NCBI GenBank assembly: GCA_943735955.1
Contig: OX030960.1
Span: 5,763,035 to 5,827,034, forward strand
Direction of reading: 5' to 3'
Length of the DNA: 64,000 bases
Source: Piscicola geometra
Taxonomy: Eukaryota > Annelida > Clitellata > Hirudinida > Piscicolidae
Shown: positions 11,533 to 25,200 of the stretch, piece after piece
Position numbering within the stretch: the stretch's first letter is position 1
Layout: every line of letters starts with the position of its first letter
Notes under the pieces: model-generated
What the model was told of the DNA's origin: nothing
The model's database searches: none
The model's input: the letters and a program-made list of their open reading frames with translations, nothing else
Program-made: the position numbers and the translations under genes

Positions 11533-14126
11533 GTAAAAAGATTTATATTACTTTGTTATTCTTTTATCAAATATTCTAAGGTAAAAAATATTTTTCTTTT
11601 ATTTTAAAATTCTAGTGAGATGAAAGCTGAAGTATATCTAGTGTGGCACTGAAAGGCTTTAAAAAAATGTTTTAACATTTAAAAAAAAATTAAATATTCA
11701 ATTAAGATTTTCATTATATCATAGTAGAATGTCTGCTTGGTATACAAATAAAAAAAACTTTGTCATTACAATGTGAGTTGAACTAAAACTATTTTTTAGG
11801 TACCCCAAAACCACACACTTTCTTCTGTTTATGTGGTAAAGTTTTTATTTCTTTGAAATTTTGAGTTTTAAAGTTTGTTGAAAAAGAATGAAAAGTGCCA
11901 AATTTCATTAAATATTCACCAACAACAAAGTATTGAAAAAAATCCAAAAAAAACATTTTTCAATTTCTTTTTCGTGAAAAATGGCACAAAACTATTTTTT
12001 AAAACTTTTCCAATAAAAATTTTATTTTCAAGGCAAAACTCTTGAGCACAAAAGCGTTTCTTTGAAGGTTCCACGCGCAGCACCCACGTTGGAATATATG
12101 GGAGGCATCTATTGTGGCACACCAGGGCATACGCTTTGCACAGTGGTGGAGCGGAATACGTGAGGTGATATGAGCCCAATAAAATAAGAGAAAATGTCCC
12201 TGGGAGCTTTTATGTCTTATTAATTCGCTGGCAATTTTAAAGAACGATTAAGTTTTCGAATTTTGATTCTTATGAAAAGTTTTATTGATGCGAGTTTTTG
12301 CTATTTCGTTTTTTATTTATATTTTAACATTTATTGCTAGTTGAACTTTTTTGTTTAGTTGATTTTATTTGAATTTTTTCATTAATTTTTTAAAAAAGTT
12401 ATGAAAAGTAAAATTAAGCGACAAGTGAAGAAATGATTTGTGGTTTTTGAGCTTCTTTGAGGTTTTTAAAATCAACATTTTCAATTTATGAAAAAAACCA
12501 GCTTAAAAAGCACTTCATCAAAAAAAGCTTAGATAGTTAACAAAATCCTGATAGTAGTAGATACCATTGAAGTCATCAAGGTTCAGAAATAGAAAATCTA
12601 TAAAGATTACGCTGAGGTGATAAATAAATACTTAGCATAGCTTCGAATAATGGCCAATCGAGATTCTAGAACCTACACGCGCCTTCGTTTAAATGGGATT
12701 TTATGACAGCGAAGTTAGATTAATAAGAGCTTGCAAGGCTAGAAAGCAGACTTTATGGACGGATAATACTCTTTTGTTTATTGACGCCTTGCATGTCTGT
12801 GTATATGTTACAGGCAATGTGTAGAATCAAGAAATTCCCGGAATGTCTGAAAAATTTAAATAATCCGTTGAATTGCATGAAAAAAAAATTCTTTGCGTTT
12901 TTGTTGCCAATTCTTAAATTATTTTAGAATCACCATTTTTGGAAATTGAGAAGCCTTTATCTGTTTCCTATACTAATAAATATGTTTTCCAAAAATTAAT
13001 ATGAAAATAATTTACTATAATAGATATGGATGATAGAGTTGCTTGACAATATATTATATTTGATAAATGGAAAAAAATACTCATTGACAAAAAATTGTAA
13101 AAAATAAATAAATCGGTAATTTAAAATTTCAGACATTCCATGGATTTCCTAATTCTACACATTGCCGTTAAAAACTAACTAAACTATTAGTAATAAACTG
13201 ATTAGTCAACTACTTGCCCATCACTGTCAATATGTCATACTAAAAATTTGTGGGTGATTTTTTTTCAATTAATTAAAGTGAAACCCATTTTCATAACTCT
13301 CAAGCAAAAGTTTCATTGATTTATGATACAGGATAAATCTATATATGTTTCTCTGTATGCGTGTGTGTGTTTTATGCTTGTATCAATGTGTTTTGTTATA
13401 TGTGACTGTCTGTGGTTAGAAGGCAATTAATCAAAGAATTAATGACAGGGACTAGATGGTCGAGAGATGCGTATGATGTATTGGGATTTAATACAAGAGT
13501 CTTTAAAGTAAGGACATGAATGAGATTCAAGAAGATTGATGGGTTGTTCTTCAATATAAAAGTTCTGTTGACACTTCTATATTACCATCAGTGAAATAAA
13601 ATCTCAATATATATAAAATATCTTCAGTAAGAAATTCTTTTGGAAACGTTGAAAAATGCTGTTAAAACCTTTGAAAAACGGGTATTTTATTTTTTTAAAC
13701 ATCAAATTAATCGAAAAAGTCATATTTTCTTTTTTTGAATTAATTATTTATTAACGACTAGCCTACAGTTATGCCAAGATTTTTCGTTTCTGAAAAGTCT
13801 AGATCAATTAATATGCGATTTTTGATATTTATTTGCTTTAATAGCTGGTATAAACACTTTTAAAACTCTGAAATTTGAAACTTTTTTGCTACTTAAAAAA
13901 AATAAGAGTCTTTACTTTAATTGGCTGATATTTAAATTTAAAGACTTGTTAATATTATAGTGACAAGTTGTTTGCTTTAACTTTACTTTTAAAGACTAAG
14001 TTAAGACAAATTAATTTACATTTTCTTTAAAAGTCTCGCATTTTAAATAATAATTTTACGATTAAAATCTTTATGTGAAAATCAGTTGTTGACTTCAAGA
14101 TCCCAATTAAATCCACCACCACACAG
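11533..14126. other. Non-coding stretch upstream of the CUB-sushi gene
   Basis: Mostly AT-rich DNA. One possible 92-nt exon at 12068-12159 (plus) is described in the findings. The rest has short frames only. If the CUB gene has a separate signal-peptide exon it may lie here or further upstream; I could not identify it. Confidence 0.4.
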
Positions 14127-14131
14127 TAACC

Positions 14132-17100
14132 ATGGAAGCGGACAACTGTCTGATACAACTTGGCATGCACAACCAACCTATCTATCTGGTCCACTCATCT
14201 GCCAACCATCAAAAACAACACGTTGAGATTGCAGCACAACACTCCCTTCACCCCCAACAACCACCTTACCAACACTTCTCCCAACAACAACAGCCCTACA
14301 ACAACCAAAACAACAATGAACGACAAAATTCAGATCCATGTTCCGAAGCTTGGTACATAACAGCGGAAGCTGGCCAACGCATCAGTGTGGAATTGTACGA
14401 CTTCTCCCTGGTTAAGGCACTCTTACCAGCCAACCAGTCCACCATCTCACGCAAACACAAACAAAAACAGAAGCATTACAGGCAGCACTACTACCCACAG
14501 CAACAAGCGCAAAGGCATTACGCCTCTTACCAATCGTTTGATCCCTACTCCCCCCCTGAATCATACTCTTCTTCATCGTATTTTTCTTCCCCCTTCTCTT
14601 CTCTACCCATCATGGCATCCCGTTGCATCGTCTCTGTAGCTGATATTTATGAAGTCGAACTAGAAAATCCTCTTCACCTGAATAACCATGAAATCAAAAG
14701 CGAGGATTATCCACCTTCACCACCCTCATCATCCTTTCCTTCTTCATCTTCTTCAACTAAAATGTCTTTTCCCCCAACTCCACCACACCCCTCATACACA
14801 TTATGTGGCTCTGACTTGGACGCCATCAACGCCGAGATGACAGCTCTTCTGCGCAACAAGACGACCCAGATGCGTCTCTTGGTGACCTGGGTGCAGGCGT
14901 ACGAGACGTCAGGCAATGGTATGAAAGTGCAGTTGCTGCCAAGAAAGTGGTCAGAAGCTGTTTACGTGATCAAGATTGCAGGTTAGAGGGGAGAGTGGGA
15001 AGGTCTGAGTATGGTGGCTGGTGGATGGAAAGTGTAGTGGCGGTATGGTAGTAAATTGTGGAGAAGATATGGAAATCAATAATTTTCAATATATTCAGAA
15101 AGTAAGAGACATGAGAGAGAAGAAAAGAAGAAGAATTTTTTTATTTTCATTTTTTTCTCAGTGGAAAAACGTCAAGTCGTTTTTAAAATATGTGCCAAAA
15201 TAATTCTATGGATCCTTTTTTATGAATAATTGTATGAATGACTGACTTTTGAATAGGTTTTCTATGAAGGAAATTGATAGTTTCTATTATAAATTTTGTT
15301 GTTGAACAAATCATTTGGTGTTGTATTTTTTCTAAAATGTTTTTAATATCTCTTATAATTCTTATTTGAAATATTTAGACCCACTTAATTTAAAATTCAA
15401 ACGAATCGAAATGGTAAAAAAAAGATTTATATCGAATTAATGGCACAAAAACCGAGTCTATTTACTAAATGTAAATTCCATGTTTTCCAAGCTTTTAAGT
15501 TATTTATACTACGAAAACACACAAAAATCTGTAAAAATTATTTTCAATCCCACTGAAATTGAAAACTTTTAAAACTAATTAACAAATTTTTACTAAGGCA
15601 GTAATGATCGTACAAATAGTCTATTTTTTCACAATTATTTTTTTTATTTTCAAAACGAAATATTTTACGCTAATGCATTTTCAAAAAAATATTTTTTCCA
15701 TTCAATCGACAGTTTCTTCAAAGTTTTCTTAGCGAGCAATCCATTCCATTCACATTCATTTATCATTGCCATTACTCACCTCAGCCTGCACCAACAACGC
15801 TTTTAGTGTGAGACCCCTTGAGGAACCATTGAATTTACCCTACATTCATCTTCCTCCAGCCTTTTCACTATTTAACTATTTTGCAACAAATTTATGAAAA
15901 GTTATAATAAAAATAAATAAATAATTGAAACAATTTTGCTTAAAAGCTTCAACGAGTTGCTTTCAAAACCACCAAACCCATTCAACCCTCCCACCATCAA
16001 GCACTTCACCCATTTTCATTTCAGCAACCGGCTGTATCAAGTTTGACCCTGGAAAGGACTCGGAAAAGGTAGTTGTAGTAACGCAGCTGAAGCAGAGCTT
16101 ATTGAGACTGGAGTGTGTGGAAACTGGACGGATGGTGTATGTGGCGTGTGTGGGAAACAAATGGAATGGAAGTGTGGAAACCTGCTATGCTGGTTTGTGA
16201 AAGAGTTTTAAAATAATATATAAAAATGATTTTTATGATTTTTGTAGTTTTCAATTTTTCTATAAATGATTATTTAAAATATTATTTCTCTTCAAAAGCT
16301 TTTATAAATGATTTGTAAGAGAAAACATTGAAAAAATTGTTTTACAATTCTCTAAAAAGCCTATTTAATTCATTTGAAAAAATGTACTTAATGACGTTTG
16401 TACAGTAAACTCAGCGTACGTTCTGCAGAAAGACTCCATCAACAGCTACTTCAAATGGGGTTGGTCTAAACTTCTTTCAATTCAAATATATAACAAATTG
16501 TGTATCGACTTAGGATTCTTCAAACATTCAATATAAAATAAAATTATTTTATTTTCAATAAAATATTTGTTACATTTTCAGTTTTTAGAGTTTACCATTT
16601 TTCAAGCATTAGCGATCTCTAATTCTCAGCGTACCAAAACAACAAAGACAATCTCTGCGACTTGCTCTGAAAAATCAAATAAATGAAAGGCTGCGACAAA
16701 GCATGCCGGATTAATAATGCATGTTTTCCACCAGAGAAATATATAATTAATTATTCAATGATTTTGTCTTACTTATGCACCTAAAGTACATGCTTAATTT
16801 GGTGCTTGGCCGGAGGGTTGAGACTCTAATAAAAGAGCATGTGGTGTTTTTAATGGAAAATGTATGATTAAATACCTATGTATCTGTATTATTTGAAACA
16901 CTTATGAGTACTTTTGTATGTTTATTTGTGTGTGCAGTCATGCGTTTTGAAAATCCTTGTCAAAATTCGAATATTTTATTAACAAAAACGTGAGAGCGCC
17001 TAAGATATTTGTAAATATATTTTCAAATCTAGTCTAATGCGTTTGGTTATTACGCAAGTTTGCTCTTTTCGTTGTTGAAACAATGAAAAACTACCAGCTT

Positions 17101-20100
17101 TAAAATTTAGTTTTGAGATATTAATTTTTGTGCCTAATGAAAATCTATTTCGTATCGATTTTAAGTTAATCATTCTAGAAAAAATTAATAATGAAAATAT
17201 TCGTTTGAAGCATTTCCCACAATCGAGAGTTTATAATAAAAAAAATTTAAATTTTTATTTTAGATGAATTAAAAAATTCAGAAAAATCATTTGTCAAATA
17301 ATCTTCAAAAAGCCAAACTAACCTCCACCACCACTCCGATTGAAAAAGAATGCATGCTAGAGCAGCTCTTTACGAGGCGCAAAGCGTAATCCGAGCATTA
17401 ATCACAAAAGCCGATGTTGTAATTATATAAAAGTTGTCTTCCAGAAAAATAATGGAGAATACATTAAAATGAATAGCACGTGTTCCGAGGTAATGGTTTA
17501 GTAAAGAGAAAAAATATTAGAATTAATGCTTCATTTATTGATTTTAAGTTTTGAACATGTCTGAAAGTTTGTGGAATAGTTTATTTATTAATTTCTCGAA
17601 AATTTTTTCATAAAGTATGGAAATTTAAAATAAACATTAATTTCAACTAATTATAAACCCTGGAAAATTTCTGAAAAAACTGTTATAAAACAGATTTAAA
17701 AACATCCATAAAATAACGAATTTCACTAAATGTTCGGATTAAAACGAAAGTCATGTGATTAAATCTCATGAAGTCTTTCAGAAAATGCAAGCAAAGCATA
17801 AATCACAATCGCTTGTTATAATGCTCTGCGACGTGCAAGCTACTTGCTCGTTCCAATCCCATTACATATACCACCATCATATATTTTCCCTTCATGACAT
17901 TGGAAGCACATCTTTATGAAATAATTTTATCGTTATTCCATCATACCATTATTTCTGCTTATCTTTTACACCATTATTTGAGCGTTTTCTCAAGATTTAT
18001 GCAATATGCTTTTGCATAAAGTGAATTTTGTCTAAAAAAATAAATTAAATATTATTGAAATAAGAAGAATAAATTTAAAAATTATTAGTTGATTTATTAA
18101 AACTGTTTTGAACATCAATCTTTTTTAGTATTAGTGTCTTAAAAGTAAAAAATAATTTTAGGAATAAAAAAGTAAATTTATAAGTTTTAAGAGTTTTTGA
18201 ATAGGGAAAAATTCTTCTTTAATTTAGGGATGATAAAATATCCTTACAAAGTAAAAAAAGTATTTAAATACATTTATTTATATTTTTTAATATGGAAGCA
18301 AAAAGAATTTTTTAAAGATTATAAATATTCGCCAAATTACCTCATCTGATAACCCGATTTAACATTAACTAATTGGAAAAATTTCATTAATAAAAGGATA
18401 TGAAATAGAAATTGGAAAGAACACGTAAGGAATAAGGGGAAATGGCGTGAATATAAAAATATTTCACTCTTATTTTTGTTTTTAGGAAAAAACAAATTTG
18501 AAACTCTATTCATTGGAAATAATAATCATTGTAAATGGAGACTCATGGCCAATAAATACTTTAAGAAAGTCATAAATAGCAATATAAACTTTAAAATTGT
18601 GTCACTAATTCACCCTAGGTCCAGCAACCTTCGGAGGACTCGTATTGATCTGGTCCCTGGCCATTCTCCTCTTATTTATTGGCCTCTATTATCTACGAAG
18701 GTTTTTATTATCGAACATTTATCAGTTTTTGTTTTATATCTTTCTTTCATTCAATAAATTGTCTCGCTAGAGCCTGCGATATTTATTCCATGGCTGACAG
18801 CAATCGCTCAGAAAGCATTCACTAAATGTCACTGTTTTCAATAAAGAGTGAGTATGTCACTACAATATCGCGTTTATGAAATGCCGTATTGTTATTTATT
18901 ACTAAATAATACAATAAATAATTCATTCAAGTGCTAATGCACGCAAAATTGAATGAATATCGCATTAAGCATTTAATAATTTATCGACATTTTGGTGCTT
19001 ACAGGAGACGGCGTTTGATGGTGAAGAAGCAAGACGACATTGGCCTGAAAGACATGAAACCCTTGAATTCACAAGAAGCTCTTTACGGAAGCAACAACCA
19101 CGACATCTACGCAAAAAATCAGGCTTTTGACCCTTCTTCCAACAGCACCAATGTCAGCTTGAGCAGCAAGGACACGGTGTGCGTGGCTTCTGCAGTCGCT
19201 CGTTTCTCGAACAAATGCCACAGCAACAACTCGTCTCCTCTGAAGTCAGGAAATATCTTCAACGGAACTCCCAGCAAGACAAACACTCTACCCTCCAGTC
19301 TGCCATCAGCGGTGAGTGTTCTTGTAACTAAAAAACCAAGTTCCATCTTAGCGGGCAAGACCCGTCCATCAGCAATTGAGTTTTGCACTAGAGTGTGGCA
19401 GTCTCCAGAGTCTCACAGACGGATAGATTTTCCCATTCCTGAAATGAACTTTCCGTCTGTGCAAGCCCCCGTCATGACATTCCACCCTGCTGTTAGTGAG
19501 TCTCTCGAAAACCAGAACAATCTTTATTTGGCTCACCAAAACCACCATTTGAGACAAAATCATCTGCAAGAAGAGCAAAGCACACAACAGCTGCCCTTCT
19601 ACACTAATCAGCAACAACTAAAAGTCCTTCAAAAAGGACAACAACCTAGCAACTTACACCAGCCTCAGATGCTAGGTCTTAGAGCCGTCTGGATTGACAA
19701 CTACACCAACAACGGATACAGCAGGAGTTACCAGAATGCAATAGTGAACGAAACATACTCTCTACCCAACAAGCAGGGATCTATTTCCAACAGCACCAGA
19801 GTCAACGCTGCCGAAATCATTCACTCGAACAACAAGAAGTCACGCAATCTCATTGTATTCAGCGAGTACAACGAGTACCAGAACGAAGAGGCGGGCTATG
19901 AAGAACAACGCAGACTGCCCCCTCTGCCCCCCATCCCCTCCACCATGCCCCTGATGAGTCTTGCTTTCAGAAACGCCACCTACCACACTTGGAACAACAC
20001 AGATGACACCACCACTCCATACGCCAACCATGTGGACGCTTCAATGCAGCTTGCGGGCCAGCCAAGTGATAGTATTAATAACATCTGCGCAGACGGGCAA

Positions 20101-20211
20101 TTCGATTATCGCAGTAACGGCACTTCATCCGAAATTAACGACTCGATTAATAACGCCGCTAGCAGTCCGGAAAACCTCTTTGGTAGCAGCAGTGGTAGCT
20201 GTGGCGAGTGA
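14132..20211 (+). CDS. CUB-sushi single-pass transmembrane protein (4 exons, 768 aa from this ATG)
   Basis: Four exons join with consistent phases: 14132-14981, 16025-16192, 18619-18700 and 19005-20211. Acceptors end TTTCAG, CCCTAG and TTACAG, and donors begin GTTAG, GTTTG and GTTTT. Exon 1 (283 codons) is Gln/Asn-rich, then reads as a CUB domain: CSEAWYITAEAGQRI near residue 70, SRCIVSVADIYEVE near 170, TLCG and MRLLVTW near 230-250. The CUB core is split by a Gln/His- and Ser/Tyr-rich insert of roughly 60-70 residues. Exon 2 encodes a sushi-like module with paired Cys and WNGSVETC. Exon 3 encodes one membrane helix (LVLIWSLAILLLFIGLYYL) followed by an Arg/Lys stop-transfer cluster across the exon junction. 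Exon 4 is a cytoplasmic tail of about 400 residues, Asn/Ser/Gln-rich with proline stretches. No signal peptide is visible, so an upstream exon is likely; AACCATGG is nonetheless a good initiation context. Role inferred: cell-surface receptor or adhesion protein. Confidence 0.8.
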
Positions 20212-20320
20212 GAAATCAAAGATGAAATACTATTTTCGGCGTTTGTTTTGAACATTGAAGACATGTTTTACAAGTTTCCTGCAGAATCTCAAGCGAATAT
20301 TATTTTGCGTTTCACACTAT

Positions 20321-20326
20321 AATAAA
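20321..20326 (+). terminator. Polyadenylation signal AATAAA for the CUB-sushi gene
   Basis: A canonical AATAAA lies 110 nt after the TGA stop, in AT-rich sequence. Its position is right for a short 3' UTR. Confidence 0.5.
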
Positions 20327-22251
20327 CTATGCATCAGATCGATCGATTTTTTTGGATTTTCGTACTTTTTAGCATGATCAGCACAGGCGACGTGATGCTG
20401 GTATAAAGTATTCGCTTCCCATCCTGTCTCCGATAAATATGTCGCTTGTAAGTTTTAAGCCCAACGAAGGCCCTATAAAAATAGGCTTTCATCTCGTATT
20501 TTCTAAAAAATCTTTTTTATTGTTTCATTTAAGTTTAACCATAGGTATTACCAGTAATTATTTTGTAGGCTAATTTAAAAGAGCTCAAATTATTATTTTT
20601 ACTGTATTTATTCATGCGTGAAAAGCGAAGTATTGATGTAGAGAAATTGATGTTGCACGATTAAACTTGTATAGAAAGATTTTATTTTTATTAAGTTTTT
20701 TTAAATGCAAAATATTCAAAGCACTCAATGGTATGTAAAGATCTCATTGTTGCTTTCTTGAAATGATTGAAGTGTTGTAGATGAAGCATTTAACGTACTC
20801 ATACCCCATTTTTAGATTAGGATAAAATTCATTGTAACTGAGGAGACAACGTCGTTCAAGATCGAATCATTTGAACATCGTTGAAGTGTTCGTGACTGAA
20901 ACAATTCGTTGCTTGCGTAGGCTCACAGCGTTCCACTGTCCACTATTCCAACACTTTCGAATTTATGGAATAAGGGCTATAATAATTCATTTGATCGATT
21001 GATTCCACTACCAACCATTCCATCATCTCAAAACCATGTCACTTTTTATTTAGAAGTTTAAATTTACTACTATCGTTTCACAAACATTTTTGACATATGT
21101 TCCATGACCCATAACATTTAAATTGTTATGCGACACACTATCGAAAAGTCCTTACATAGTGTCTAATCTAATCAGCTAAGATAATTTGATATAAGCTTCA
21201 GTTTAGAGCGTGTGAAAGCTGAAGATTCATACAGAAATATATTGAGACATTATTGGAACTTAGATTAGTTATCATTTTCGAGGCCCGCAGAATGCTTTAT
21301 TCACGTAACAAATTTTATCTTAAGATGGGTCAAAATTATTTTTTGTTGTTTTAAACCCAAAGAGAGTGGCTCTAATCTCAACGAGTTCTCAGAATAAAGT
21401 TGCACATTCTTTTCAATATAAATAGTTGTTATTTACAATGCTGGAATATCTTAATTTTAAGACATTTAAGACTTAGAAATAGTACTAAAGCTTACTTAAA
21501 AAAGAGTTTTGAACGACTCCATGACTGAAATTGCCCCACAGGAAAACTCTTAATTACAAAGGCCTTTGTTGTATTCTGTTTGCTTATTTTGTAAAGCTAT
21601 TTTCCAATTTCAAACATTATGTCAGGCAAATAAAATGAAAGTTTAATACGAACTTGTTATGTACGTAAATATGTTTTTTACAGTTAAATCAATATATTTT
21701 GGTTATGAATAGGCCAGCTGTAAAACTGTTAGTGCTAATATTAATAATCTTCTTGTCTAATTTTGTTTCTTAAATAAATTTATAAATGGTTTAAGTAGAA
21801 TTTCAGACCAGTAATAGGACTATCAGCATAAATCCGCTCCCTAAACTGCTGTCGACTTACATTTCTTAGATGTCACAACTCATGAATATAATCTCGTTTT
21901 AAAAAGGTTTTTATCACATATTTAATAAATAAATACATAATTGATTTTAGTCAATAAAATCATAATCGATAGAATGTCAAAAAGTTATTGTTACACAAAA
22001 ATGTTATATATACAGGTTATTTAAATACCGTAGGAACTAATTATTTGAAGATTTAATACCACTGACGAAAAACAATGAACACATGTTGAGAAGAAAAATA
22101 AATAAATACATCACCGGTAACCTTTCAGCTAAAAAAAAATAATGAAATAAACCTTTTAATAAAATGAACAAAATGGATGCAATCCATCATTGCAATAGAA
22201 CTCAGCTTATCTACTATATACACACACACAAACATTTTTGCGGGCCTAATC
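20327..22251. other. Intergenic region between convergent genes
   Basis: The flanking plus-strand and minus-strand genes converge here. I see no repeat family and no coding segment. An ATTAAA variant signal on the minus strand (plus 22155-22160) could serve the NHL gene. Confidence 0.45.
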
Positions 22252-25200
22252 TCAATCAACAAATAGTCCATGGAAAGCACCATCTTTCTTCGACACTCCG
22301 TGTCTTTGGAACATTTTCAAAGCGAAGTAGCTTTTTGGACTTTTGTGTCTGCCTGAATCATCTACCGATAATCTACACATTTTCAAACCAGGTGTGTTTT
22401 TAATATGTCTTTTTTCCTCAGTCACCAGTAGTCTGTTTCCTCTCTCGTTGCATGCCACCACTACTGGGTTTGTCAGGCTATTTTCGCCCTCCACTGAAAC
22501 CTCGTAAGAAAGATTCCGAAAATCTGTTTTGTTAAATACACGTTATACTATTGTTTTAAAATACATTTAAAAAGAATTCTTTAGATTAACACGAAAAAAT
22601 TAAAACTTTTAAAAGTTATTTAACCTAAAGTGATTAGTTTGCTATCCAGTTGATCAGCTACGATCAGATGGTGTGAATTGCACCAGGCTGCTCCACTGGG
22701 TCGAGAAACGATGGGGGATTGAGAAGTTGTCGAATGTCCGCAAGCATTTTTTTTTCTTCCAAAGGTATTCAATAGAGTTCCATTCTTATCCAGAAACAGA
22801 ATGTTTTCTCCACTTGTGTCAACTGTTTTTTTTGTGAAATTTTGATTGAAATAATTTTATTAAATTTTGTTTGTTTGAAAATAATCTAAATGTATATGCA
22901 TAAGTTTTGACTAAAGGGAGAATCAACGGGCATACCAACAGCAGCGACGTGGTGATCGTGTGACCAGGAAACAACCGAGGGCTGGATAATAAGGTCTCGT
23001 AAGGATTTGAATTCTCTCACTAATCTTCCACCAAGGTCATAAGACCCTAAAAACCCTTTAAAAGCCGCCTGTTAGTGTAATAAAGAAGTTTTTTAAAATT
23101 AAAAAATTATTAATATCTTTAAAATTATTAAGTAGAATCAAATGTAAAAATATACACGATTTTGAAGAAAAATATAATTAATATGTATTTGATTTTGTTT
23201 AAATTCCAATAAAAGAGTACTCGAATTTATCGAATAAAATAAACTTGACTTGAAAAGATCAGTCACTTTCATTTTTAAAAGACTCAAACCCTCTTAAAAA
23301 GTGCAATATTAATAAACTTGAAATCATTTTAAACTAAAGTACTCTTCAATCTGTATATTAGTTTATGTTATTAAATATTTCAAGAGTTAAAATACAAACA
23401 GCTTCAAGCTTAGTCGAAAAATTGAAATAGCTTCATTGGTCCCATGACTTGAGTAATGTGCATTTTTATCTAATTTTAAAGAAATACCCGAAAATCTAGT
23501 AAACTGTTGGCCAAGTGGTTAACTACCTGCGGTACATAGGCATAGGTCATGGGTTCAATTCTCACACATCCTGGTAGATGAAACTTATTGGAAAAGAGAT
23601 GGGCACCGCTGAGAGCATTAAAACATTGTAAAAAAATTCTAATTTTACTGGGCTGATTATGAAAAAAGTTTACGTTACGTTATTTTATTCCAAAAGGTTG
23701 ACAATATAACTTTGCGCCAAGTATTTTATTCAATTAATTTTTAAAATGCTTTTTGTACATGGCGGTTGTATATTCGATAGAAACTTTTTACACCAAGTAT
23801 ACAATGCTGAAAAAGCATACGTCTTTATTGAAGCCGTTGCCATAATCTACGTTAAATTGCAATAAATCAATTAATGAACTTTAAAATTTTTAACGCCGTT
23901 AAATATGGTAACGCATTTTTAAAAATTAACGCATTAACATTTTTTTCTAAATTTAAACTTATTCAAATTGAACTGTTTTTTGCTGTTTTGGTTACATTGT
24001 CAGCAAGTGAACACAAACACTACAAATTTACTGTCAACAAACGAATGGGCAAAAATGCATTTCATTAAAAAAATATTTCTTGAAGATTTGCAACAGAACT
24101 TCTAGGAGTGAAAATACTAGAAATTTTCAAGAGTGCTACTTGCAATTTGTCACTTTACACAAGAAATATTCACTTCAGATGATGATTCAGCTTCTGTCAT
24201 TCGTTTCACACACCAAATTTTTTTCCAAATTGGAGTGGAAAATGAATAACCAGAATATCCAATGATCAAGACTTGCCACCCGAATAAGACTCCCGAATTA
24301 AAAATTTTAATGTTTTCCAAAAAATGAAAGAGTTAAAGAAACTATAAAAAGATAAAAAAATGTAAAAAACTATACAGCCTTCAACAAACAAAAGACCTCA
24401 AATATATGTAACTTAAGATTCTGAAGATGAAAATACCTGAATAATTACCAAGTCAATCATTAAACGTTATTGAAAAGAATCTGATGTAGGCATTGAGAGT
24501 TGTCCTCTTGTTTGGTGGCAACAACACGGAGGAGCATATCCGGTTCTTGCGAAACTAGCAAGAAAGTACTTGTCATCTCGTGCAAGTAGAGTTCCATGTG
24601 AACGTTTATTCAGCTTGTCAGGAGACAGAGATAGCAAGAAAAGAGTCTCTTTATATCCAACTAATGTTGAAAAACTTGTTTGCTTGAGTAACTGGCTCAA
24701 AAAAGATGTGTGAAAATTGCATTTTTTATCATTTATTGATTCGTTTTCATTCTTTCATATGTGGGTTATTTTTTTGCTTGAATAACTGGCTCAAAAATGA
24801 TGTGTTTTCAATATTTTTGACAGAAAAGAGAAACTTTTAACTATTTAACTAAACTGATTATTGTTTAATGTAAACCTTTTTACTGGGGGGGAGTAAATTG
24901 AGGAAAAAATGAGAATAAAGACTTTATACCACTAAAAGGCAGATATATTTGACAATATCGAGTTTAACATACTCACTCCTAAGACAACACATATCAAAGC
25001 TTTTTGAATACGTTCACTTTTTTCAAGTAGCTTCAAAAACACACTACTAATCATCAAAAGAAATGAACAATCTTTCAAGTGTTTTAGCAGTAAGGATATC
25101 ACGCCTAAAACCCTTGAAAAAATGATTCAAGGCTTAAAACGGTAAATATCTCTAAGTCATTGAGATAGTAAAAAATAACATTATTATTATTATGAAACAA

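Noticed and set aside
11916..12179. Minus-strand 87-codon frame
   Set aside because: Half is low-complexity Phe/Lys from A/T runs; the rest is better explained as the antisense of a possible plus-strand exon at 12068-12159.
18476..18757. Plus-strand 93-codon frame over exon 3 of the CUB-sushi gene
   Set aside because: It reads the exon in the wrong frame; the correct frame gives the membrane helix and matches both neighbouring exon phases.
23500..23580. A functional tRNA gene
   Set aside because: A and B boxes are present, but no closed acceptor or anticodon stem can be paired; a SINE head is the better reading.
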